Below are positions 25,888-36,922 of a stretch of DNA of 64,000 nucleotides, piece after piece. Made by a program: the position numbers and the translations under genes. The stretch spans positions 248,001-312,000 of the forward strand of contig JAJJXM010000026.1 in the NCBI GenBank assembly GCA_024516155.1, given 5' to 3'. Each line of letters begins with the position of its first letter. Position 1 is the stretch's first letter. The DNA comes from Pyronema omphalodes (lineage: Eukaryota; Ascomycota; Pezizomycetes; Pezizales; Pyronemataceae). The notes below the pieces were generated by a model. The model saw nothing but the letters and a program-made list of their open reading frames with translations. It was not told where the DNA came from and made no database searches.

Positions 25888-27567
25888 ATTCCACGTGCTT
25901 TTTTCTTTGCTTCTTTCACTAGTTCCTCGCGCACTTGATCCATCTGGCCAAGCCACGGTGCAGTATAACTGATAAGCAGGCGAATATACTGCTCGATATC
26001 GGAGTCGTTGTACTCATCCACCGGTAGACTTTCATGACGGAACGGAAGGTTTTGGCGAACAAATTCTTCGTTTCTACTTGAAATGATCATTTTGACGCGC
26101 GCACGTATTGAATAATCTTTGGGATCCGATAAAGCATTTAACGCTCGAATCAGTGGGATCCGCAGTGCCTGATCACATTTCTCGATCCCGTCGATTACTA
26201 TGTGTAGCGATGATAGCTCCAGATGCCGCACAGTTTCGCTCAGTAAAGACTTTGCATCTTCAAAAGATAAAGCGTTCTCTTTGTTGTGTGTTTCGAATGA
26301 TTTAATCACAGGCTCGGGAATATCTGGTTGCACAGATAGTATTTGCCTTAAAAGTGTCGCCAGTACAATGGATGAGTTTGTCCCGCATGGATAATGTGTT
26401 GTGCAGTAGAAATATGCCACTGGATTTCGATGGTCGGAGCGCAGCTTCTCTAAATCATCGATTATCTTTGATCTGCACGGCCATTAAAGGCGATGAGTAA
26501 GCCATCCTGAATTATCATTTGGAAAACTTTCATTGAAGGATGTAAAATACGACTTACATTAGTATAGTTTTTCCGGTCCCGCCTAACAAAAAATTTAGCT
26601 TCTGTGCATTTCTTTTCATGGATCGGGCAGATAATGATACCATTTCCATGAATCCAAAGAAGCGAAGAGGAATTTCGCTCCCTCCATACTCTGTAAGGTT
26701 GTTTATGGTCATGCCAAGTGCATGTATTTTCGTGTCTCTTATTCCGTAATGTTCCATGGATATCGTTAGCTGGGAATCTCGAAAGCCAGTCGAGAATTTT
26801 ATTTCTTCTTTCCTCTAACAGCGTTACCATATTAGTAAACGAGTATTCGAACGCAATAACTTGAACTCCTTACCGTCTAATTTGGCTGCTTCATAGGCTC
26901 TCTTGAGATCTTTGCCGAGAAGTCTTATTTTTTGATACTTAGGATCAAACTCCATTTGAAACGAGAGATTAAATGCTTCGACTATGCGTTCTGTGTCACC
27001 CGCTTAGTATTTTTACAATGTCAAAGACTAATTTCACCAGCGCTCTTACTGGTAGTGGTCTTTGAATAATATTCTTGCGCCTTCGTACAAAATTCACTGA
27101 TAGCCTTATCGATTTTTTCGACAAGATCGTATACTTTTTTCCCACTGGTAGTGAAGGCATGTTTATAATGATCTCTGTACGGTTTGTACGTCTTAGTAAG
27201 TTCCAAGATGTCAAACATCATTTCGGTGATTTTCGGTGCCATTTCCATCGCGTTCAAAGCAAACTACAAATAATTAGCTAGAGGTTACATTTGCAAGCCT
27301 GAAGTTTGTATTGAATACCTGAAGAAGACAAGTGAACCCCCCCACTACAGCTGATGAAATCGGGTCTACTTGAAGCGGTGTACCGGCGATATCGATGTAT
27401 GCTTTGAGGCGTGCTGCAGCGTTCTCGACAAACTCTGACACGGGAATATCAATTTGTCCGTCTCTTGTTTCCGCTTTAAAAGTCCATTGTTGGGCTTTAA
27501 ATTCTTCCAGCGCCTCAAGGGCCAAAGCAATGGATTTTTCCAGCGGTAAATCATAGGATATCACTCT
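25888..27567 (-). CDS. NACHT-domain STAND (NLR-like) protein, ends unresolved
   Basis: Exons on the minus strand: 27567-27319, 27263-27050, 26990-26874, 26814-26641, 26582-26558 and 26472-25888, about 454 residues. All five introns (55-85 nt) have GT-AG ends and keep the frame. The N-terminal helical region contains DPISSAVVGGFTCLLQ, typical of fungal STAND N-domains. Next comes ILDWLSRFPANDIHGTLRNK and then the P-loop GNGGTGKT, assembled across the 26583-26640 intron. A Walker-B-like stretch, LHIVIDGIEKCD, and the sensor VKMIISSR follow. STAND NTPases act as nucleotide-driven switches; in fungi many control heterokaryon incompatibility or non-self responses. Oddities: no ATG in this frame (a stop lies at 27568-27570), and the 3' end after the GTGAGT donor at 25887 is unclear. 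No ankyrin, WD40 or TPR repeats are visible downstream, so it is truncated or decayed. Confidence 0.7.
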
Positions 27568-28129
27568 TCACAATGTCTGTCAGCACCAAATTTATGATCC
27601 ACTCTATCCAGTATCTCGAAATTGGGCATTACGAACGTTCGGTAGCCTTCCTTAATGGGCTTGGAACTATTGCAGGATTAGCTTGAACCTGCAATTGCCA
27701 CTCATGAACTCACTCTCTCAAGAGACCCAATCCTTGATGGTCAAGTCGTATTTCGTCGGCCTTGTTTATCGGATTTATCACGAAATCGTTTTTGGTTGTG
27801 CCTGGTCGAGCATTGGCACAAGCAATTGCCCCTATGAGTGCTGTTCCTATATTAATTGCACTAGGAAAATGACCTAGATTAGATAAAGTTTCAAGACAAA
27901 AAGCCGCTATTCAGCCGTACCATTTGTTTGGGTTCTCAACTATCAAATTCTTCTTCTGAAGTCGAGCTACGTCCTCGGTATCAATCATGTTCGCAGTCAT
28001 GATGTTTTGTGCGTATCTATCCTTCATCGGATACCCTGCACCGACAGCTGTGGTCGCCGTAATTGCTGCTCCAATGAACATTCCCCCCCCTTCCTTCTTC
28101 GTTGATTTCCTGGACGAAAAAATAGGCAT
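27561..28129 (-). CDS. Small glycine-rich protein abutting the NACHT gene (possible broken N-terminus of it)
   Basis: Exons 28129-27921, 27860-27714 and 27666-27561 give 153 residues starting MPIFSSRKSTKK. Introns of 60 and 47 nt keep the frame; the second has a strong GTGAGT donor and a GCTAAT branch. Two short Gly/Ala-rich hydrophobic segments are present (MFIGAAITATTAVGAGY; NIGTALIGAIACANA), with GxxxA/G spacing. After them come two similar motifs, FV...RLDHQGLG and FV...RVDHKFGAD. The TGA stop at 27563-27561 overlaps the first codons of the NACHT reading frame, which continues one base out of phase as VISYDLPLEK. So this is either a separate upstream gene or the N-terminal part of the NACHT protein cut off by a 1-bp indel. 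The family is not recognised. Confidence 0.5.
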
Positions 28130-29945
28130 CCCGTCGTTGTTGTTGCCGTTAGTAGTGTCGGATTGTTGAATGGGTTCGTTTCAAAAAAAGCTCGACGGAT
28201 TCCGTAATTTAATAGCAATTCCAGAGCGACAGAGTGTGCCTCTAGGAAAGAGCCTCATGAGGCGATTTTCGAATTGTCACAAAACAACAGCATATGATAT
28301 CATGCTCGTCAAGTGTAAATTTGACTGGTTGTTTATCTTAAACGTACATTGAACATCTAGGATCTAGACATTTAGCTTTGTATAACTCTTGGATTACTAC
28401 AATGACCGCAATCCAATTGACTAGGCATAGTGGATCTCTGAAGCGTTGATGAGACATGTCGATCTAAACAATTCACGCTGTACATGCAACTAAACAAATG
28501 ATGCGGGTTAGAATACACCGGTGTACCATCTTCGTTGACATTCAAAGGCCATCATAAGCGAGGTTCCACCAGGCTATCAACCAACTATCATGCATAAGCG
28601 TGTGGATCTTCACAAAGGCCATGAGCTGTCCATCGGCGCTAGTAATTAGCGAATTTAGCCCAAAGTTTATCTTGTGCTTGTAGGTTTTCTAGACGGTGAC
28701 TGGATAAAACCCCATAGAAAGTAGAGGCTTTCGGCAGGTTAATGCGACAGAAATTGTTAAATTGAGTTTTTCGTTTAGGTCGTGCCGATTCTGAGCACAT
28801 GGTGTGCAGAAATGAGTCGTCATGAGCGGGTGAAGAATAAGGCTTGTGGCGTGGAAGGAATTGCTGTAAATCAGGCTTTTCAATTGATAACCGAAACAAA
28901 ATAATGGTATATACTGCGGTTAAAGTTCAAGGCCCAGCTAATTACAAACAAATTTTGCGCACTGCTTGGTGCTCATTGGCAGTTACTCGTGCGATAGACA
29001 GCGAAGTGTCTCCGGTGTCTCGTAATTGCATGCGTATTACAGAATATTCTCTGTAAGGATAAATTATAGACACCGTAAAGATAAACAATTAGTATTGTGA
29101 TGTGGCATTGCAGCCCTTACAAATCTTCAGCTTGATTGTGTTCACGCCAACAGCATATTTCACACCACCCCACCTTTTCCCCCAGTAATTTTTATGACAC
29201 AAATGGTGATTCAGTAGCTAGAAAACTTTTATTCCATAGAAATGTTTTCGGAGATATAATAAATGGTGTTAAGAGTGGAAGGCGAGGAAGCGGCGTCATT
29301 TTACCTCACCCATCATGTTCCACATCAGCTACACAAAATACATGCATGTATAACACTAGCGGAAAAATGACGTTTATGTGAGCACATCATGCATGTGAAT
29401 TTCTATGTGAATGGGTTGACAAGTTTACGTTCGAAGAAGCTTAGCTAGCCATACGTCCCTGTACGACCACCTTCACCCGAGTTTTTTCATCACTGACGAT
29501 ACGTTCTCTGGGTTAGCACAGTCCTATATATGTTTTACCTGTTTAGGCTCTTAGTTGCTACACTAGTTTCAGAGGTTCTCTAGATGAACCGACTAGCGTT
29601 GGTAGGGTATGCAGTCACAATAAGGCCAGCGCGGCTCTGTGAGGCTTATCTGCTTCCGCCACCTCCTACTAAACCTTGATGAGTTAATTCGACCTTCTGA
29701 ACCTGATCGAGCCGCACTAATGTTAGGAAACCACTTTGTCAAGTGTTTTCGTCTGGGAGGGAAAAGGGAATTAGGGATAGTGTAGATGGCAGCGGACAAG
29801 ATGATAAGACAGAGTATTTAAAGTCGAATAGACTGCCGAAGAAGACTCCAAAGTACTTGAGGTCGACGTCATCAGCGTGGAAATCGGAATTCATAGGATC
29901 CTGTACTGTAAGCATATATATTTAAATAACATGAAGATGATGAAC
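28130..29945. other. Intergenic, nothing recognised
   Basis: AT-rich with short accidental ORFs. It lies between the small glycine-rich ORF and the pogo-like MITE. Confidence 0.5.
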
Positions 29946-29947
29946 TA

Positions 29948-30293
29948 CAGTCGACTCGGTTTATAAGGGTACGCCGGGACCGAAGGGGTGTACCCTTATA
30001 GGATGTATATTCTTAAAGACCGAGAGGCTTGGCACGAGTGATTGGTCGAGATGCACAGAGCTGGGGTAGTGCGGAGGTAAATGGAGTCCTAGCGCCACCC
30101 AAATTGCACTATAGCCACATCACCAGCCGCCCCACTGTATAAGGGTACCATACAAATTTTCGGCATTTTCTTAAGGATATTCTAGTACACTGTGATACCC
30201 TTAATTCCCATACAAAAACCGTCGGGACCGCCGCCGGTACCCTTCTACAGTGGGTATTCTTATAGATAGTACCCTTATAACCCGAGTCGACTG
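29948..30293. mobile_element. Pogo/Tc1-mariner-like MITE (346 bp)
   Basis: Perfect outer structure: the left end CAGTCGACTCGGTTTATAAG and the inverted right end CTTATAACCCGAGTCGACTG are flanked by TA on both sides (29946-29947 and 30294-30295). TA target duplication with a CAGT start is the pogo/Fot signature. The motif TATAAGGGTAC recurs several times inside in both orientations, including an inner inverted pair (CCACTGTATAAGGGTACC near 30131 and its partner near 30235). It has no coding capacity, so it depends on a transposase elsewhere. Confidence 0.85.
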
Positions 30294-30452
30294 TACTAGC
30301 CATCCTTGTACATAAACGAGATTACTAGTTGCTTACGGCGACGATACAAAGCTATTCATGTAAACAGACGAGCCTATGTGAACATAGAAACAGCGGTGAA
30401 TCGTTGCTAATATGTGTGATGTTGAAAGACAGCAGAAAGACATTAAGGCATG

Positions 30453-31388
30453 CAGAGTTCGGCACGGTCCGTCCGGTCCCGTCCTGGCTTTGGACGGGAC
30501 CGGACCGTCACTCGCGGTCCCGTCCTGAAGTAGGACCAGGACCGGCCGTCCTGGAGGCACCATGGACGGGACGGACCGCGGGCGACCGTGGGTGACCACG
30601 ACTAGCGTCACAACCGGTCACTCGAAACCCGCAGTTTTTTTACTACGGCTCATGTTGTTTTCCTTAGATAATTCTGATGCATTGCACGAATTAAAGTCAC
30701 CTATATGGAGTTGCTTGCAAACAAAGAAAAACTATACTGATGCATAAGAATGCTCCTTCTCCCGCCACTAAAATGCGTCCTTCCCCATCCTTCTCGAATG
30801 AACACAACTCTTGAGAGGACAGGCAGGGTGTTCTGCTCCTAGTCGGAACAGGTGTAGAGAACGCCGATAAGAAAATTGGCATATTTCTGCTCCTCTGGGA
30901 ATTGAGTGACGCCTGTTGGTGTTCAACTTACACGGCAATGAAAGAAGTGGAAAATTCTTGCATGTAGAAGATAGAAAGGTAGAAGATGGAGTGTGAAGAA
31001 TACAGGAAACATTTATAGCGGGATCGTACTTCATTAGGAAACAAAAATAATACCATAGGCAGTGAAACTATTGCTGGGTAGAGCGTGCACCTGCAGTGCA
31101 ATGTAAAAGTTTTACTGAAGTTCAGCATGAAGGGTTTATCTACTGCAGTGCTGAAAACGTCGCTGCTGCGGCCCATAGCATCTGGCAAACTTGAACCAAA
31201 CGGCCCCCTGCACACTAGCGCACCCAAAGACCACGGTCCTGCCGTCACCCGCCGTCCCGTCCGGTCTTTTGAGTTTGCGGACGGGACCGGACCACCTAGT
31301 GGCCGTCCGTCCAGGAAGGTGGACGGGACGGGACCACCAGCGTGGTCCCGTCCGGTCCGCCGTCCTGGACGGACCGTGCCGAACTCTG
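30453..31388. mobile_element. Intact hAT-type non-autonomous element, second family (936 bp)
   Basis: Terminal inverted repeats start CAGAGTTCGGCACGGTCCGT on the left; the right end is its reverse complement, ending CGTGCCGAACTCTG. It is flanked by a perfect 8-bp duplication, AAGGCATG, at 30445-30452 and 31389-31396. An 8-bp duplication plus CAG ends is the hAT hallmark. Both subterminal zones are unusually GC-rich, with repeated GGACGGGACCGGACC-type motifs, probably transposase binding sites. The centre is AT-rich with no transposase ORF. It looks young: the ends and duplication are undamaged. Confidence 0.9.
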
Positions 31389-31396
31389 AAGGCATG

Positions 31397-32435
31397 TAAT
31401 AATACTGGTGAACGGTAAGGCGAGGTGTGGAACCTCTGGATATTTCTATTTATGCAAATTTGCTTGGCATCAGGCTCAGTGAGGTATTTTATATCAATGA
31501 TTATTATATCGATGAATATTGGAGATGAATCTATGGATTTACACCAGAATGAGGATCCAGGTTGCCCTGAAGGGCCTAAACCACACCGAGCGCTCTTAGA
31601 ATTGCCTCATCAGGATGCTAGTGACAGGTTGTGATGCACACAGTTACAATCCCGTAGCCAGCTGTAATCCGCGTGGGGATTTGCTACAATTCAGCTGAGC
31701 CCGCAAAAAGTCTCGATTGTGATGGCGTTGTCCCGTCGTAACAAAGATCTCCGAATAACGGAATAATAATGGATTGTGCCATGCCATGCGAAGTTAGTTT
31801 TCCAAATATTTAATATTCTTTGAGTAAGTTTTGTTGTTGCTACCTACGACATTATATGCTACCAGTGCCTTCTTTCTCAGTTTTGGTCGACATCGAGGTT
31901 TTGAAATACCAAATACAGGTCTTGTAGGGAGATAAGCCAATATGCATGGAGCTACAAAAGAACCGAACACATCATTATAGTACATAAGAATACCCCAGCC
32001 ATTTTTTTATATTCGAAATGAACAAAGAAAGATAACAAGGTATTAAAAAGGGAATTGGTAAAAGAAAAGGGAGCATATATGAACCACAAACGTACTGGGA
32101 AGCAAAAGGCCTCCAGGAAGAAGTGGAATCGGTAATGGAATACCACGACATTAACCAACAGGGTCTGGAAATTATTCATGAGGACAATTTAAAGTCCCCC
32201 ATTTTGTCAATTCCATGGCCTACAGAATCGAGTATATAGTATCATGTTGCACTAAATGAGCTCAATTATGAGCCAATCATCAATACTTCTTTCCCATAAC
32301 TGGTTCCAGAGTGAATACTATATAATATATAACAAAGCGACATATCAAGTCAATCATCTTCTTGTGCACTGTCTCTGTTCAGTCAGAACGTTTTTTTCCC
32401 GACCACTCACTAATATTGCCTAATACTGCATGTCA
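31397..32435. other. Intergenic between two hAT elements
   Basis: AT-rich spacer with no supported gene. Confidence 0.5.
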
Positions 32436-32443
32436 ACGATTAC

Positions 32444-33223
32444 CAGACCTCCCAGTCGTACAAACCAGTTAAAAATGACGGCCAAAACGGACTGTACGGA
32501 CTGTTGGAATATGAGGGCTGTACGGCGACATAAATAAGTTTACTGTCAGTAATATAAACTGGTTGAACTGCGAAAACCAGTTAACCGAATGCAAGGTTTG
32601 GCAAACCGGGTGAACTGTTTGAAACTGCGGAAACTGATTTATCCAGAGAAACTGGTTTATGAAGGAGCAATAGATATTATTCAGTGCATGCATAACAAAA
32701 TTTTATACTAACTTGGTCCCCAGAAATCACAATTGACGCCTACGATTGAAGCTCTTGAGTCTGAAGCCCATAAATTGCCTCCAGAGTATCTGCCTGCATT
32801 GACGAATTGTGGTCCGATATAATTATCCGCTCGCATTCGGAAAACAGCAGCTCGGACTCGGCAGTCATCGCGAGAACTGAGATCGTGTTCACCGCCATTT
32901 CGTAAAGGTTGGGAAACCTAGTTATCAGAAACTGGTGGATTAAGGGGGGTTGAGATACTGGCAGGCTCAGCCACCGGTGGGTTCCAGCGAGGTTGAATAC
33001 ATTATTCATTTCTTCATGCACTGGTTCCCGATGCGGTTAAGCTGGTTTGTATGGACCGAGTCTGTTTAATCAGTGCACTGCAGTTACTTCTATTGGCCCC
33101 TCAAAATTGAACCAACAGTGTATCCGGGACATCAAAACTGCACCAACTGAATGTGAATCGTCAGTTAAGTTTACCTGGTCTACGATTTTACCCGTTAAAC
33201 TGGCTATACGGTTGGGAGGTCTG
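32444..33223 (-). mobile_element. hAT-type non-autonomous element, copy B (780 bp)
   Basis: It begins CAGACCTCCCAGTCGTACA and ends with the inverted partner TACGGTTGGGAGGTCTG. A perfect 8-bp target duplication, ACGATTAC, flanks it at 32436-32443 and 33224-33231. Many subterminal AAACTG/CAGTTT/AACCGG-type repeats are present. The minus strand keeps a 90-residue remnant of the hAT transposase C-terminal dimerisation region (33021-32740): PNLYEMAVNTISVLAMTAE, then ELLFSECERIIISD and MQADTLEAI. The remnant shows that this is an internal deletion derivative of an autonomous hAT element. Confidence 0.9.
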
Positions 33224-33769
33224 ACGATTACCACCACCTGCGCATTAACGATGTTATGAGGTCAACGTCTTGTAAATGTATGTAAACAACTTAGTATAAA
33301 ATTTAAATTACATCCTAGCATTAACGCTTTAAAAAATAAGTATCCACTAAAACATTATTCATAACAAACATTAACTTTCAATCCTCTGTGAACAAGGTGC
33401 TCCGTCATCAGATATCATCCACTACGCTCTCTCAATAGTAATTCCGAAAAATCGTTCAAACATCATTATTAAATCAATCCAATTGTGGATGGACGACATA
33501 TACATTCATCCCTGAGCTTGTTAATTTGACGGTGAATAGCTGCTTGACTCTGGAACAAACACGAATCCACAAGGCTGCGGCCGGATTGTGGGCCGGCCTT
33601 CCATCCCCTCAAGCTCCATCCCAAACCCGATCTCCAAGCCATAGCCGAAATATCTTTCAACATCACACCAACATCAACCTTATCTCTTACATCGCCAAAG
33701 CCTACGTCATCGATTACTCGTTCGCTCGACCCACCACGCACCTTCATGCCAGCCCCAGCGCCCCTCATG
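33224..33769. other. Intergenic between copy B and the Kre9-like gene
   Basis: AT-rich to mixed DNA holding the 3' flank of the minus-strand Kre9-like gene. ORFs here are antisense or accidental. Confidence 0.5.
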
Positions 33770-34591
33770 CTAAAACTCGTTCCGTATCCTCTCCATACCT
33801 TGGGCTTGCAGCGACCCCCCGCTCTGCATCATGGGTCTCTGTGGTTTCCTCGCAACAGTTTCATCCTCCGAAACATATCCCGTCCCCCGCTTCTTCCTCC
33901 ACACAATTATCGCACCGACAAGTATCACTCCCGCGCCAGCACACGCCCCGATAGTTGCCCCCGCTATCAATCCCACATTAGGGGCTTTCTCATTTGTTGC
34001 TCCGATTACATTACCGGTGGTTCTTAACGGTGGAGAAGGTGCGCGAGGATCCTCTGTTGGCTTTACAGTGGTGTCTAGTAATAAACTGGTGTCTGTTACA
34101 GTGGGAATACGTGTTGAGGTAACGATGATGAGTTTTGTGGCCATGGTTTGCAGGAGGTTGAAGGTGTTGGAATCGGTGGATTCATGGGTTATGTCGTCGG
34201 TGATGGTGAGCTTGAAGTTTTCGCCAAAGGTGGATGGTTCGGGACTCCATATGAAGCTGCCGATATTGGAGATACTGGCTGGGTTTTATGAGAATAATGT
34301 TGATGAGAGAGTTTAGAGTGTGTTACCTGCGATTGTTGAAGTGCTGTTAAGGTTTCGAGTAAGTGTGAGGGTGATCGGTCCAGGTGTGGACGGCTGTCAA
34401 AGAGATAAGCTTCTGCATTATGCCGCGGGAGTTGGAATACTTACGATCCAGGAAACGACGATTGGAGCTTGAGTGCTGATCATCCCGCCGGTGGGATAGG
34501 TAAAAACATTGTGCTGTAGCTTCTGCCCCGAATCTTGAGCAAAAACAGAGGAAAATAGTAACGTAAAGAATGACAACAAAAACCACAGCAT
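33770..34591 (-). CDS. Secreted-type single-pass surface protein with a Kre9/Knh1-like ectodomain
   Basis: Exons 34591-34445, 34393-34327 and 34278-33770 (introns 51 and 48 nt, in frame) give 240 residues. A signal peptide (WFLLSFFTLLFSSVFAQ) is followed by a short beta-type domain. Its landmarks are FTYPTGGMISTQAPIVVSWI, PGPITLTLTRN and ASISNIGSFIWSP, which fit the Kre9/Knh1 ('Ser-Thr-rich GPI-anchored') pattern. Next are a Ser/Thr/Pro-rich stalk, one transmembrane helix (NVGLIAGATIGACAGAGVIL) and a basic cytoplasmic tail starting WRKKRG. The family is linked to cell-wall beta-glucan assembly or sensing. The transmembrane tail in place of a GPI signal suggests a plasma-membrane protein that may contact the wall. 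Confidence 0.75.
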
Positions 34592-35914
34592 TTTAATCGC
34601 GAGTTCTAAGGAATGGACGGATCACGATAACGTGCCTAAAGATTGAGGGATTTTCTGGAGAAAAGAAAGCGAAATAGATTGCTTATATACATCCCTTCAT
34701 CACAGTTTCCAATAACGACGAGAAGCAGCTATTAATTATCCACCAAATTCCCATGGCCAACATAAGGTGCTAGTAGTGTCCTACGGAGACGCGACAGGGA
34801 AAGACGCGACACATCTCATCTGCCGTGCGATGGGCTGTGTAACCTGATTAACCAATTGCAACCATGGGAACCTGTACCACATACTATTAGCGTTGAGGCC
34901 ATCTTGATTAGGAGAAATTACTATACCATAGGCTGTTCCCCTACATCTTACGCGATTGGATATACTTGCGCGGAGATTTAAATATCATGAACGCTTTTGG
35001 GCCCGGAAAAACGGATGATCGTCAGGTGCGCATGTTCCAGGGCTTCGATTTTGCTCGAGCTGAAGATCGATCATGAGTCTAAGATAATAAGATAACGGCG
35101 GCGCAGGTAGTTCAGGGCGAAACATCGCCTACGCGAAGGGGATCGTACAAAAGAAAGCAATCCTAGTGACGATAAATTCATCCATATGGCATATCAATAT
35201 CGTAGGATAATAATACTCTTGATGTTGAAAATACCTTGTGTACCGTTCGGATGGAAAATCACAATTATTATAGACTGTGTGCTAAGGTTGGGCAGCGATT
35301 GCCACCAAGGAAATGTAAGCTATAACCTGTCTTCGCATACAAGAATATGCCACTCTCTCCTCCAAATGATACTACAGTGTTTTGCACCGAGGCCAAATGG
35401 TTTCATGCATATCTACAAGTCCTAAATCATGAACGCTTGCACCACGTCATAACCGTCATCCATAATCATTTTGTATCACTCGAACGGCGACAAGAGTTCG
35501 CCTGTCGAAGCCCCCTAGTAACAAGCAAAGTTAGCCGGACGATACTACTTTTCAGTATAGCTGTCTCTTCCCAAAAACACAACATCACGAGTATACATGA
35601 TAACTTATTTCAAATTAATAAGCTGATTAGAAGAGCAGAGGTCCAATGTCTCGCCAAACACGTATTCAACCGCCAGCGACTCGAACTTTATGTAAAAAAA
35701 AATATTCCAATGCTGAATACTCATTAGATTTATGTATGTGAATTCGACAATCAAAGTTGCGAACATCTTGCCGCGATTGTCCTCCTCTTCCACCTCTCAC
35801 CAACTGTAAAGCTGACAGATCGTCACTAATCTCTATGTCTCAGTAACATCATCCTCCATACCTTGCACCCCACAACCTCCATCTTACAATTTTGGAACCC
35901 AAGATTATTTTATA
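34592..35914. other. Intergenic between divergent genes
   Basis: This 1.3-kb region holds the promoters of the minus-strand Kre9-like gene and the plus-strand 315-residue gene. ORFs up to 126 codons occur but have no start context, splice sites or recognised features. Confidence 0.5.
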
Positions 35915-36922
35915 ATGACGACGGATCGCAGCAAGCAGTCCAAACCTCCTAAATTTCTAACACTTTCCAGCAGACTGTTCAAGCTATCCAAGCTTTCCCT
36001 AAAGTCCAAACTTGCATTACAGGAGAAACTGAAACGCCGGAATCTGGTCACCCGATGGCCCAGAAGGTTTCCGCGACGCATGGCTCCCATCTTCCCCGGC
36101 TTCCACAAATCAAAGACCATGGACCTATATTGCTGTGCATCGAAATACGCCTCAGCCTTTAACAACTGGAATGTCTCTCTCTTTCGCGTCGTCTACAACC
36201 CAATACTGGAACTACGGAATCCCGAGGTACTATCCAGAACACCGGTTGAAAGAATAAAGATGCTTTATGCCGGCGCCTTATTCATTGCGGGAGTTTTTTA
36301 TTTTCCCTATCTCGTTAAAGTACTAGGAATCGAGGGTTATGCCCCGGAAGGCCAGATAGCAAGTATGATAGGCAACATTTTATTCAGATATGGAGAACCT
36401 TACAAGTTACGTAATTATGGTTTTTTGGTACGGAAACTAGAGGTTATTCAGAAAGATTGGGTCAGAAATTATCGGATGTATCAGGTTTCCGATGCAGATG
36501 ATAACTGTATAACGAGAGCAATAACGAGGCGAGAGCATGAAAAGGCAGAACTTTCGGAAATCCTAAAGATAGCGGAAGAGATACCAAAAGTAAGAGACGC
36601 AGTAATTTGTGATGAAGAAACTTGGAAGGAAGTGAAAAAATATGCGTGGGAAAATTTCGAGGCTTGGACTGCCGGCATTGGTATTGAGGATTGTGATTTT
36701 GATCTTTTTCCTTTTGATTATATGAATTGGACTGCCCAGCGGCCCGACGAGTGCTTTAAATATTTAGGTAAGTACCAAATATGGCAATGATTATTTCAAG
36801 ATTGCTTGGCTGATATCTTCATCTTAGCTCCACGTCATTGCGTTGATCCGTTTATGGGATTGCAAGCACGTTTTGAATTGAGGAAAGTCGGTATGGGATA
36901 TATTATGAGTGCGGGATTGTAG
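35915..36922 (+). CDS. Hypothetical one-TM protein, 315 residues
   Basis: Exons 35915-36767 and 36828-36922, joined by a 60-nt intron with a GTAAGT donor and a TTAG acceptor. The first 70 residues are strongly basic (LKSKLALQEKLKRRN and RWPRRFPRR), which could be a mitochondrial presequence or a nucleic-acid-binding segment. A hydrophobic segment (LYAGALFIAGVFYFPYLVKVLG) is the only likely membrane helix. The C-terminal half is acidic and rich in Trp and Tyr, ending RFELRKVGMGYIMSAGL. The family is not recognised. An inner mitochondrial membrane protein is one possibility, on the basic N-terminus and single helix alone. Confidence 0.65.

Noticed and set aside
33526..34316. Plus-strand ORFs of 142 and 161 codons
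   Set aside because: They lie antisense to the Kre9-like gene, whose signal peptide, domain, TM helix and introns form a coherent protein on the minus strand.
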